Positions 51,574-60,378 of a stretch of 64,000 bases of DNA are shown here, one piece after another; the first letter of the stretch is position 1; every line of letters begins with the position of its first letter. The notes under the pieces are model-generated. The model was not told the origin of the DNA. It saw only the letters and a list, made by a program, of their open reading frames with translations, and searched no databases. Made by a program: the position numbers and the translations under genes. The DNA comes from an uncultured Chromatiaceae bacterium. Its GTDB lineage: Bacteria; Pseudomonadota; Gammaproteobacteria; Enterobacterales; Alteromonadaceae. The DNA is taken from assembly GCA_937978655.1 (NCBI GenBank), contig CALJUX010000082.1, forward strand, positions 1 to 64,000. Reading direction: 5' to 3'.

Positions 51574-52812
51574 TTAATACTGCCCCAGCACTTGCGCCGG
51601 CTCAACGCGGGCGGCGCGGCGCGCCGGATAAATAGTCGCCAGCAGACTCAGCACTAAGGCGACGCTCACCGTCAACAGCACATCTGGCCAGTGGATTTGT
51701 GAGGGCAAAGTATCAATAAAATAGATGGTCGGGTCGAGCAGACTGCGGCCAAGCAACGTTGACACCAGACTAAACAGGTTCTCAATTTGCCAGGCCAGTA
51801 ACAGGCCAGTCAGCGCGCCCCACAACGTACCTTTGATGCCATTGAGCCAGCCGAGCCAGACAAAGGCTTTCACCAGCACCGCAGGCGCTGTACCCATCGT
51901 CAGTAAAATAGCGATATCGGCTTCTTTTTCCCGCACCGCCATCACCAGCGTCGCGACGATGTTAAAACAAGCCACACTGATCACCAGCGCCAGCACCAGA
52001 TACAAAATACTACGCACCATCTGGATATCCTGATACAGATGGCCCTGGGTGCGGAACCAGTCCAGCATATAAACATAGTCGGTAGCCTGATTGCCAAGCT
52101 CGCGCGCCATATTGCCGGCCTGAAAAATATCCTCAATTTTAAAAGCGTAGCCCTGCACTGTGCCCGTGGGCATGTTCAGCCAGCCACCAAGCGCATCCAG
52201 CTGTACCCAGATTTGTTGGTAATCCAGCTGTCCGCCGATGCCGACGATGGCGATGACATCCAGCAAAACATTTTTCTGACCGGCTAAATCACCTTGTTCA
52301 GTCAGCTCCGGCAACATCAGCTGCACTTGTTCACCGACTTTGACGCCAAGCTCTTTGGCCACGCCCTCGCCTAAAATCACCTGCTGCGCGGTGGGCTCAC
52401 TCAAGGCGCCGCTTTTGACAAACTGGTCGAGCTGACTGATGCCACTTTCATAGGCCAAATCGATGCCGCGCACGGCAATAGCTTTGACTTTGCCCTGGGC
52501 ACGTAACAAACCATCGGTGCGGATATAAGGCGCGGCGGCCACCACACCGGGCTGATTGCTCAGTTGTTGTAATTTCGCCGGCCAGTTGGCGATGGGTTTA
52601 TCCACCGCCTGCAGCTCAACATGCGGAATGACATTGAGCAGTTTTTGCTCCAGCGCCTGTTCAAAGCCATTCATCACCGACAACGCCAGGATTAAAATAG
52701 CCACGCCAAGGCCTATGCCCCAGGTGGAAGACGCGGCAATAAAACGGATAAAAGCGCTGTTGGAACGGGTATGGCGATAACGCTGCGCCAGCTGCCAGGA
52801 CAGGCTAGCCAT
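51574..52812 (-). CDS. lolE: Lipoprotein-releasing permease LolE
   Basis: LolE forms with LolC and LolD the ABC complex that extracts outer-membrane lipoproteins and passes them to LolA. The 412-residue protein has one N-terminal helix, a large periplasmic domain and three C-terminal helices of the FtsX type. The N-terminal block GLGVAILILALSVMNGFEQALEQKLLN is typical, split here for length as GLGVAILILALSVMNGF and EQKLLN. It overlaps lolD by 8 bases and is the last gene of lolCDE. Confidence 0.95.
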   Translation of the reverse strand: MASLSWQLAQRYRHTRSNSAFIRFIAASSTWGIGLGVAILILALSVMNGFEQALEQKLLNVIPHVELQAVDKPIANWPAKLQQLSNQPGVVAAAPYIRTDGLLRAQGKVKAIAVRGIDLAYESGISQLDQFVKSGALSEPTAQQVILGEGVAKELGVKVGEQVQLMLPELTEQGDLAGQKNVLLDVIAIVGIGGQLDYQQIWVQLDALGGWLNMPTGTVQGYAFKIEDIFQAGNMARELGNQATDYVYMLDWFRTQGHLYQDIQMVRSILYLVLALVISVACFNIVATLVMAVREKEADIAILLTMGTAPAVLVKAFVWLGWLNGIKGTLWGALTGLLLAWQIENLFSLVSTLLGRSLLDPTIYFIDTLPSQIHWPDVLLTVSVALVLSLLATIYPARRAARVEPAQVLGQY

Positions 52813-53482
52813 GCAGCTCTCCTAATTTGCCGTCGCGCATGTACAGCTGACGGTCAAGTTTTGCCGCCAAATCCGGGTCATGTGTCACCACAATAAAGCT
52901 GGTGCCCAAATCGCGGTTCAGTTCGCGCATCAGCTGATAGATGCTCTCCGCCGTCTGATGATCAAGATTGCCAGTCGGCTCGTCCGCCAGAATCAGCGAA
53001 GGCTCGCCCACCACAGCCCGGGCAATGGCGACACGCTGGCGCTCACCACCGCTGAGTTCTGACGGCCGGTGTGTCAGGCGATGGCCAAGCCCCACCCGGG
53101 TTAACATCTGCCGCGCTTTGTGCAGCGCATCACTTTGCGCTACACCGCGAATGAGCAGCGGCATCGCGACGTTTTCTTCGGCGCTAAAATCCATCAGTAA
53201 ATGGTGGAACTGATAGATAAACCCCAGCTGCTGATTGCGCAGCTGCGCTTTTTGTGTCGGATTTAATGCAGAAATTTTTTGCCCGGCGAGCATCAGCTCG
53301 CCGCTGTCGGCCTGATCCAGCGTGCCGAGAATATGCAACAAGGTACTTTTGCCTGAACCAGAGCTGCCGACAATCGCCACCATCTGGCCGGCCGGCACCT
53401 GCAAATTGATCTGATGCAGCACCGGCGTGACGTGGGCGCCATCGCGGTAGCTTTTACAGAGATTTTCACAGCGTAACATCAT
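52805..53482 (-). CDS. lolD: Lipoprotein-releasing ATPase LolD
   Basis: LolD powers the LolCDE complex. The 225-residue ABC protein has Walker A GSSGSGKSTLLH, the Q-loop IYQFHHLLMDFSA typical of LolD, signature LSGGERQRVAIARA, Walker B LILADEPTGNLD and the switch VVTHD. It lies between lolC and lolE on the same strand. Two adjacent ATGs are possible starts. Confidence 0.97.
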   Translation of the reverse strand: MMLRCENLCKSYRDGAHVTPVLHQINLQVPAGQMVAIVGSSGSGKSTLLHILGTLDQADSGELMLAGQKISALNPTQKAQLRNQQLGFIYQFHHLLMDFSAEENVAMPLLIRGVAQSDALHKARQMLTRVGLGHRLTHRPSELSGGERQRVAIARAVVGEPSLILADEPTGNLDHQTAESIYQLMRELNRDLGTSFIVVTHDPDLAAKLDRQLYMRDGKLGELHG

Positions 53483-53518
53483 GATTTTTTTGCCTGTCTG
53501 TTATTCATCGCGCAGCGC

Positions 53519-54709
53519 TTATTCGTCACGCAGCACTGCGGCCGGTTCAACCTGAACTGCACGCCAGGCCGGGTAAATCACCGCCAATGCCGTCAGCAGC
53601 ACCGCCGACAGCATAATCAGCAGTACGTCGGTCCACTGCAGAATGACCGGTAACGCCATGCCCTGCACCAGCTGTAACCCCAACAGCGCCAGTAAGTCGT
53701 TTAAGCTCAGCGTTAACAACACACCGGCAACAGCGCCAGTCAGCGCGCCGGTCACGCCGTGGCTCATGCCCTGCGCCGCAAACACATAAAACAGCTGTTG
53801 ATTGGTCATGCCCTGAGTTTTTAAAATAGCCACTTCACGTTGTTTCTCGGTCACCATCATCACCAGCGCTGAAACAATATTAAAAGCAGCAACCGCGACA
53901 ATCAGTAATAACATCAGCCACATCATGGCTTTTTCCATCGCCACTGCAGAAAACAGTTTGCCGTGACTTTGCCGCCAGTCGCTGACAGCTTCGACACCGT
54001 CGAGCTTGCTCAGCTCTGTTTGTAACTGCGGCGCTAAAAATGCGTCATGTAAGCTGATACGCCAGGCGGTTTCTTTGTTGCCGGTCAGCTTTTGCAAATC
54101 CTGTAAACGCAGCAGCACCACCACTTTGTCCACTTCAGAGCCGCTATCAAAAATGCCGGCAACGGTAAAATTACGCTGGCGCGGCATCCAGCCCAGTGGC
54201 GTATAGCTGCCGCCGTTTGGCAAAATTAACCGAATTTGCTGGCCAAGCCGCACCCGCAGTTTGTCAGCGAGCGCACTACCGAGTACCACCTGATAACGGC
54301 TGGCCGCAAATTCCTGCCAGTCACCTTGCTGCAGCGATTGCTGCAAAAACGTCGGCAAGGCATTGACGTCGACGCCCTGCAACATGGCGCCGGTTAAGTC
54401 TTTGCTGGATTGGATCAGCGCTTCGCTTTGTAAAAACGGACTCACCTGCGCAATAGCCGGAAATTGCTGCGACAAGCGCTGCGGCGTTGTGGTGTCGGCG
54501 CTTTGCACAATTAAATGCGGGATCACGCCCAAAATACGTTTCTTCAGCTCGCCTTCAAAGCCATTCATCACCGAACTGACCACAGTCAATGCCAGCACAC
54601 CGAGAAAAATCCCGGCCACTGAAAACAAGGTGATAAACGACAGGAAGGCATTACCTTTACGGCTCTGGCTGTAACGTAACCCTATGAATAATGAAACAGG
54701 AACTTGCAT
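53519..54709 (-). CDS. lolC: Lipoprotein-releasing permease LolC
   Basis: The 396-residue protein is the first gene of lolCDE. It shows FIGLRYSQSRKGNAFLSFI at the N-terminus, the VVSSVMNGFEGELKKRILG block after helix one, the periplasmic domain that contacts LolA, and three C-terminal helices with the MVTEKQREVAILKTQGM loop. It and LolE are diverged paralogues, as usual where both genes are kept. It is divergent from the PilZ-protein gene across 85 bases. Confidence 0.95.
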   Translation of the reverse strand: MQVPVSLFIGLRYSQSRKGNAFLSFITLFSVAGIFLGVLALTVVSSVMNGFEGELKKRILGVIPHLIVQSADTTTPQRLSQQFPAIAQVSPFLQSEALIQSSKDLTGAMLQGVDVNALPTFLQQSLQQGDWQEFAASRYQVVLGSALADKLRVRLGQQIRLILPNGGSYTPLGWMPRQRNFTVAGIFDSGSEVDKVVVLLRLQDLQKLTGNKETAWRISLHDAFLAPQLQTELSKLDGVEAVSDWRQSHGKLFSAVAMEKAMMWLMLLLIVAVAAFNIVSALVMMVTEKQREVAILKTQGMTNQQLFYVFAAQGMSHGVTGALTGAVAGVLLTLSLNDLLALLGLQLVQGMALPVILQWTDVLLIMLSAVLLTALAVIYPAWRAVQVEPAAVLRDE

Positions 54710-54794
54710 CCTTTTCTCAGGACTTCAGCCATGCAAAGTGATAAAGTAGCGGAATCATAGAGATAAACGGGGGCGCTTACAAGCGCGGTGCAGC

Positions 54795-55391
54795 ATGGAC
54801 TCCACACAACTGAACCTGTTGAAAGACCAATACAACGATTATTTCATTATTGAACACGACATTCGCATCAACGTAAAACCTTTCGCTGGCGAAGAGCCCG
54901 ATGAACATGGTTTTGAACGGCTGATCCCAGAACCCTTTCTGATGGCTGGCGAACAGGTCTTGCTGGAGCAGTCTGCGCTGAAGTCATTAAACCGGCTCGG
55001 TGAGCTGGCGGAAGAGTTGGCCATTTATCTGCGTATTCAGGCGCGTAAAATTGACAGCATGATGCGGTATATTTTATTGCAGCAGGATGACCCGCAATGC
55101 CGCAATGTCAGCCACAGTTATGGCGGTTCTGCGCTGTGCTTTTTTCACGACACAGCTTTTGCCGAAGGCGAGCTGCTCGAAGTGAAAATGTTCCTGGAAC
55201 ATAACGACGGCGCCGTTTTTGCGCTGGTGCGGGTGATTGAGGTTGAACCTGTCGGCGACAAGTTCCGTATTCGCACCACTTACACCCGTATCCGCGAACA
55301 GGATCGCGAGCTGATTGTGCGCGCCAGCCTGCATCAGCAGTCGCGCCAGCTCAAACGCAAAGCGGAAATGCGCCAGCAAGGCCCGGCCTGA
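54795..55391 (+). CDS. Atypical PilZ-domain protein
   Basis: The 198-residue soluble protein has the build of PilZ proteins found before mfd in Alteromonadales: an N-terminal helical part (about 1-85), a beta-rich middle with CRNVSHSYGGSALCF, and a C-terminal segment with RIREQDRELIVRASLHQQ before a basic tail. PilZ domains bind c-di-GMP through an RxxxR motif; here the basic pairs are not in the classical order, so binding is uncertain. Regulation of a motility or surface function would be expected, but nothing nearby shows it. Confidence 0.7.
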   Translation: MDSTQLNLLKDQYNDYFIIEHDIRINVKPFAGEEPDEHGFERLIPEPFLMAGEQVLLEQSALKSLNRLGELAEELAIYLRIQARKIDSMMRYILLQQDDPQCRNVSHSYGGSALCFFHDTAFAEGELLEVKMFLEHNDGAVFALVRVIEVEPVGDKFRIRTTYTRIREQDRELIVRASLHQQSRQLKRKAEMRQQGPA

Positions 55392-55412
55392 CGGCATAGC
55401 AACAGCTGCGGC

Positions 55413-55434
55413 GCGCCATTTTTGGGCGCGCATG
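55413..55434 (+). terminator. GC-rich hairpin after the PilZ gene
   Basis: GCGCGCC and GGCGCGC pair around a T-rich loop about 20 bases past the PilZ stop. The U tract after it is poor (ATGGCTCTTT), so termination efficiency is uncertain. Confidence 0.35.
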
Positions 55435-55505
55435 GCTCTTTATATGCCTGATGTCCGCCAGCCCGCTGGCGCCAGTTTAGAAGATTGACACGGAAACCTG
55501 CACTG

Positions 55506-58500
55506 ATGGCTTTGTTGACGCTGCCACACATTAAACAACCGACCGATTTATTACACTGGGGCAATCTGACCGGTGCCGCCTTGCCGCTCGCCATCAGCGA
55601 ACTGGTGCAACAACAGCCGGCCCTATACCTGCTGATAGTGCCGGACACACCAACGGCGCTTCGGCTCGAACAGGAACTGACGGTATTTTTTGCTGCCGCT
55701 GATTCAGCTCAGACGGTTGCGGTCTACAGCTTCCCGGACTGGGAAACGCTGCCGTACGACCAGTTTTCGCCGCATCAGGATATTATTTCGCAGCGTCTGC
55801 GCACTTTGTATCAGTTGCCAACCGTCAGTCATGGTCTGGTGCTGGTGCCAGTCAGCACGCTGATGCTGCGTTTAACGGCGCCGGAACATTTACAGCAACA
55901 AAGTTTATTGCTGCAAAAAGGCCAGCATCTGGACTTAACCAGCCTGCGCACGCAATTGGTACAAGCCGGTTACCGCGCGGTTGAACAGGTGATGCAACAC
56001 GGCGAATTTTCGGTACGCGGCTCGTTGCTCGATTTATACCCAATGGGCAGCGCCTTGCCCTATCGCATTGATTTTTTTGATGATGAAATTGACGGTCTGC
56101 GCACCTTTGACCCGGACAATCAGCGCACTGTGGCGCAGGTGGAACAAATCGAGCTGTTACCGGCGCACGAGTTTCCACTGGATAAAACCGCCATCGAACG
56201 GTTTCGCAGCCGCTATCGCGAACGTTTTCAGCAACGTAATGAAAAAGAATCGCTGTATCAGCAGGTCAGCAGTGGCGCGCTGCCGGCCGGCATCGAATAT
56301 TATTTGCCACTGTTTGCCGAGAGTACCGGCTCGTTATTTTCTTATTTGCCTCCAGCCACGCGCATTCTGGCCTTTGGTGATTTAGAAGCCAGTGCGCAGC
56401 GCTTTTGGCAGGACGTGCAAAACCGCTATCAGGACCGTGCCATTGACCTGCTGCGGCCGATTTTGCCACCCAAAGAGCTGTATTTCAGTGTAGATGAACT
56501 GTTTGGCCTGCAAAAAGCCTATAGCCGCATTCGTCTGTCGCGTGCCGAGTTGCCGGTCAAAGCCGGCAGCAGCAATGCGCCAGCGGCAGTGTTGCCGGAT
56601 TTAACCGTCAATCATCAGCTGGCTGAGCCGCTGGGTGCGCTCAGGCAATATCTCGCCACTATCAAGCAGCAGCAAGGCCGCGCGGTATTTTTGGTGGAAT
56701 CCGAAGGCCGGCGCGAAAGCCTGCTGCAATTACTGAATAAAAATGGCATCCGGTTGACCCAACTGCCCGATTTGCAGGCAGTGCTTGGCAGCGATATTGA
56801 TGTTGCCATCACCGTCGGCGCGCTGGAGCAAGGCGTGGAGCTGCGTTTACCAGCGCCGCTCGCGCTCATCAGCGAAAACGAGCTGTTTGGCCAGAAAGTC
56901 AGCCAGCGCCGGCGGCGCAAACACAGTCAGCAAATCTCCAGCGAAACCATTATCCGTAGTCTGGCCGAGTTGTCCATTGGCCAGCCGATTGTGCATTTAC
57001 AACACGGTGTTGGACGTTATCTCGGCTTACAGGTATTAGAAGCAGCCGGCATTGTCGCCGAATTTGTCACCATCGAATATGCCGGCGGCAGCAAGCTGTA
57101 TGTGCCGGTGTCGGCGCTGCATCTGCTCAGCCGTTATTCCGGCACAGAACCTGAACACGCGCCACTGCACAAACTCGGCCACGACGCCTGGGACAAAGCG
57201 CGGCGCAAAGCGGCGGAAAAAGTTCGTGATGTCGCAGCCGAATTGCTTGATGTCTACGCGTTGCGTGCCAGCCAAAAAGGCTATGGTTTTAAAGTCGATG
57301 CCGAGTCCTATTCGCGCTTTGCTGACGGTTTCCCTTTTGAAGAAACCGCCGATCAGCTCGATGCGATTAATGCAGTGCTGAGCGACATGCAGGCTCCGCG
57401 CGCGATGGACCGGCTGGTGTGCGGCGATGTCGGTTTTGGTAAAACTGAAGTCGCGATGCGCGCAGCCTTTGTGGCAGTGGACGATGGCCATCAGGTCGCC
57501 ATTCTGGTACCCACCACACTACTCGCACAGCAACACTTTGAAAATTTCCGCGACCGTTTTGCCAACTGGCCGGTGCGGGTGGAAGTGTTATCGCGGTTTA
57601 TCAGCGCCAAAGAGCAAAAAGCCATTCTGGCCGACGCTGAAGCCGGCAAAGTCGATATTCTGATTGGCACGCATAAATTGTTGCAGGATGACATTAAATT
57701 CCGTGAACTCGGGCTTTTGATCGTCGACGAAGAACACCGTTTTGGTGTGCGGCAAAAAGAGAAAATCAAAGCGCTCAGGGCCAATATCGACATTCTGACC
57801 TTAACCGCCACGCCTATTCCACGCACGCTGAATATGTCGTTATCAGGCATGCGGGATTTATCTATTATCGCCACGCCACCGGCGCGCCGGCTTGCGGTCA
57901 AAACCTTTGTGCGGGAATATGAAAACGGACTGGTGCGCGAAGCCGTCCTTAGGGAAATTCTGCGCGGCGGTCAGGTGTATTTCCTGCACAATGACGTCGC
58001 CAGTATCGAAAAAACCGCCGCTGATTTACAAACTCTGGTGCCGGAAGCCATCATTGGTATCGCCCACGGCCAGATGCCGGAGCGCGACCTGGAGCGGGTG
58101 ATGGCCGATTTTTACCATCAGCGCTTTAACCTGCTGCTGTGCTCCACCATCATTGAAACCGGTATCGATGTGCCAACCGCCAACACCATCATTATCAATC
58201 GTGCTGATAATTTTGGTCTGGCTCAGCTGCACCAGCTGCGTGGCCGCGTCGGCCGTTCACACCATCAGGCCTATGCCTATTTGCTGACACCGCCACCGAA
58301 ACGTTTAACAGTGGACGCGCAAAAACGCCTCGAAGCCATTTCCAGTCTGGAAGATTTGGGCGCCGGCTTTGCGCTCGCCAGTCACGATTTAGAGATCCGT
58401 GGTGCCGGCGAACTGCTCGGCGATGACCAAAGCGGCCAGATTGAATCAGTCGGTTTTACGCTTTATATGGAAATGCTGGAAGAAGCCGTACAGGCATTAA

Positions 58501-58985
58501 AAGAAGGTCGTGAGCCGAGCCTCGACATGATGCTGAGCCAGCAAACCGAACTGGATTTAAAAATTCCGGCGCTGTTGCCCGATAAGTTTATTCCGGACGT
58601 CAGCCTGCGGTTATCCTTTTACAAACGCCTCGCCAGTTGTAAAGATGCGCAGGAACTGGATGAAATTCAGGTCGAACTGATTGACCGGTTTGGCCTGTTA
58701 CCGGATGCGGCTAAACATCTGGTCGCGCTGACACAAGCGCGGCAGGTGGCGCAACACCTTGGTATTCGTCGCATTGAGATGAACGCCAAAGGCGGTCTGG
58801 TTGAATTTGCCGAGCGCACTAAAGTTACGCCGGCTTATATTATCCGGCTGATCCAGACCCAGTCGCGGATTTATAAACTCGAAGGCGGTCAGAAGCTGCG
58901 CTTTAATATTGAAACCCCGGGCAGCACTGAACGGCTGGCCTTGTTAAAAACGATGCTGGCCGATTTTCAGGCCAACAGTCAATGA
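55506..58985 (+). CDS. mfd: Transcription-repair coupling factor Mfd
   Basis: Mfd removes RNA polymerase stalled at DNA lesions and recruits UvrA. The 1159-residue protein is full length (E. coli 1148). It has an N-terminal UvrB-like half, the RNA-polymerase interaction domain including HLQHGVGRYLGL, a translocase with Walker A GDVGFGKTEVAMRA near residue 640 and the DEEH box IVDEEHRFG near 740, the TRG motif region and a C-terminal D7 domain. ATG 55506 is chosen over a TTG seven codons earlier. csiV overlaps its end. Confidence 0.97.
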   Translation: MALLTLPHIKQPTDLLHWGNLTGAALPLAISELVQQQPALYLLIVPDTPTALRLEQELTVFFAAADSAQTVAVYSFPDWETLPYDQFSPHQDIISQRLRTLYQLPTVSHGLVLVPVSTLMLRLTAPEHLQQQSLLLQKGQHLDLTSLRTQLVQAGYRAVEQVMQHGEFSVRGSLLDLYPMGSALPYRIDFFDDEIDGLRTFDPDNQRTVAQVEQIELLPAHEFPLDKTAIERFRSRYRERFQQRNEKESLYQQVSSGALPAGIEYYLPLFAESTGSLFSYLPPATRILAFGDLEASAQRFWQDVQNRYQDRAIDLLRPILPPKELYFSVDELFGLQKAYSRIRLSRAELPVKAGSSNAPAAVLPDLTVNHQLAEPLGALRQYLATIKQQQGRAVFLVESEGRRESLLQLLNKNGIRLTQLPDLQAVLGSDIDVAITVGALEQGVELRLPAPLALISENELFGQKVSQRRRRKHSQQISSETIIRSLAELSIGQPIVHLQHGVGRYLGLQVLEAAGIVAEFVTIEYAGGSKLYVPVSALHLLSRYSGTEPEHAPLHKLGHDAWDKARRKAAEKVRDVAAELLDVYALRASQKGYGFKVDAESYSRFADGFPFEETADQLDAINAVLSDMQAPRAMDRLVCGDVGFGKTEVAMRAAFVAVDDGHQVAILVPTTLLAQQHFENFRDRFANWPVRVEVLSRFISAKEQKAILADAEAGKVDILIGTHKLLQDDIKFRELGLLIVDEEHRFGVRQKEKIKALRANIDILTLTATPIPRTLNMSLSGMRDLSIIATPPARRLAVKTFVREYENGLVREAVLREILRGGQVYFLHNDVASIEKTAADLQTLVPEAIIGIAHGQMPERDLERVMADFYHQRFNLLLCSTIIETGIDVPTANTIIINRADNFGLAQLHQLRGRVGRSHHQAYAYLLTPPPKRLTVDAQKRLEAISSLEDLGAGFALASHDLEIRGAGELLGDDQSGQIESVGFTLYMEMLEEAVQALKEGREPSLDMMLSQQTELDLKIPALLPDKFIPDVSLRLSFYKRLASCKDAQELDEIQVELIDRFGLLPDAAKHLVALTQARQVAQHLGIRRIEMNAKGGLVEFAERTKVTPAYIIRLIQTQSRIYKLEGGQKLRFNIETPGSTERLALLKTMLADFQANSQ

Positions 58986-60127
58986 AGTGGACCATGAACA
59001 CATTAATGTTGCGGCGAATTATCTCAGCATGTTGCCTGTTAAGTATCAGTGCAGTACAGGCACAAAGCACAGAAGACCCCTGGTTTGAAATCGAGCTGAT
59101 CGCCTTTGAACGCACCAGCCTGAGCAGCACACTGGAAAAATTCAACGACAGCGTCACGCCTATTGCGCTGCATCGTAGCCTGGACCTGCTGAAACCTTTG
59201 TATCAGCCACAGATCCGGGCGCTGTACAGTGCGCTGCCTTTATACGCGCCGGCACCAGACGACGCTGCGCAACGGCTGCCGGCAGATTTACAGATTGGCA
59301 ACGCAACCAGTCAGCCGTGGTTTGACGAGGTCCAGCTGGCCGAACAGAGCCTGCAGCAGTTCAGCAGCACTTTCCCGCCTGAGCCATTGCTGCAGTGGCC
59401 GCTGGCCTGTCAACGTCCGCCAGCGGCCCCCTCAGGCATCGCGATACCACAACTGTTGCCCGATGACAGCGACGTGCAGGTCGCAGGCCCGGCCGTGCTG
59501 CCAGTGATCCCGCCACTTTTGGCACCAGTTGCGCATCAGAACAGCCCTTATCTGGTCGACGAATCAACCTTTTTACTGAAAGATCTGGCCTGGCAACTCA
59601 GCCATCGTGCCGGTCATACCCTGTTATTGCATACGGCCTGGCGGCAACCACTCGGCGTTAAACGCCGCAGTACGAGCCTGCGTTTTTTTGCCGGCCAGCG
59701 CTTCAGCCCGCAGTTCGATTATCAGGGACTGGCGCGCAACCCGGCTGCCGACCTGACCAGTCAGGCCGACCTCGACAGCGCGGTTGAACACACTTACCAG
59801 CAACTGCAGCAACAACAACAGCTCAGCCATGACAGCTTTGGCAAACAGGTCGTCGGCCTGCCGCAGCAGGTCTGGCAGCTGGACGGCCTGATCCAGCCTT
59901 ACAATGAACGCATGTTGTTTGCCGATACCGAATTTAACCTGCGTCAGCGGGTTCCTGGCGTGGGCAACAGCGGCGACAGGCTGCAGACTTTTTATGTCAA
60001 AGACAACGTCCGGTTGTTGCTCGGCGAAATTCATTATCTGGACCATCCCCGTTTTGGTCTGATCTTACAGATCAGACGTTTCACCCCACCCGCGACGCCG
60101 ATAGCCGGCGAAGGAGTCAGCCCTTGA
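58982..60127 (+). CDS. csiV: CsiV-family exported protein
   Basis: The 381-residue protein has a signal peptide (to about residue 28, SAVQAQS) and begins its mature part with DPWFEIELIAFERTS, the N-terminal signature of CsiV. In Shewanella, CsiV is a periplasmic peptidoglycan-binding protein needed for septation in D-enantiomer media. The C-terminal half conserves the family block with LWQL-type strands and HPRFGLILQIRRF. Its ATG overlaps the mfd stop (ATGA), the known mfd-csiV order. The middle is rich in Pro and Gln. Confidence 0.82.
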   Translation: MKWTMNTLMLRRIISACCLLSISAVQAQSTEDPWFEIELIAFERTSLSSTLEKFNDSVTPIALHRSLDLLKPLYQPQIRALYSALPLYAPAPDDAAQRLPADLQIGNATSQPWFDEVQLAEQSLQQFSSTFPPEPLLQWPLACQRPPAAPSGIAIPQLLPDDSDVQVAGPAVLPVIPPLLAPVAHQNSPYLVDESTFLLKDLAWQLSHRAGHTLLLHTAWRQPLGVKRRSTSLRFFAGQRFSPQFDYQGLARNPAADLTSQADLDSAVEHTYQQLQQQQQLSHDSFGKQVVGLPQQVWQLDGLIQPYNERMLFADTEFNLRQRVPGVGNSGDRLQTFYVKDNVRLLLGEIHYLDHPRFGLILQIRRFTPPATPIAGEGVSP

Positions 60128-60372
60128 AAAAAATCGTGATGTTAGCCGCAATACTGCTGTTGGCCGGCTGCAGCAAATTGTCGATGGAAAATTACAATCA
60201 GCTTAAAGTTGGCATGAGTTATCAGGAAGTCACAGCAATTATTGGCGATGCCAACAGCTGTGAAGAAATGATTGGCACCCGCAGTTGTGTCTGGGGGGAC
60301 GACAAAACCGGGATCAAAGCGGGTTTTGTTGCCGACAAAGCCATTGCATTCAGCCATAAAGGCCTGAACTGA
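60124..60372 (+). CDS. Small SmpA/DUF3862-like lipoprotein
   Basis: The 82-residue protein has a lipoprotein signal with lipobox LLAGC (Cys at about residue 16) and a BamE/DUF3862-like fold, shown by YNQLKVGMSYQEVTAIIGD. It would be anchored in a membrane facing the periplasm. Start is a TTG at 60124 with a very good ribosome site, GAAGGAG, 7 bases upstream; it overlaps the csiV stop. The paired Cys residues in NSCEEMIGTRSCVWG may form a disulfide. Function is unknown. Confidence 0.85.
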   Translation: MKKIVMLAAILLLAGCSKLSMENYNQLKVGMSYQEVTAIIGDANSCEEMIGTRSCVWGDDKTGIKAGFVADKAIAFSHKGLN

Positions 60373-60378
60373 CCTTTG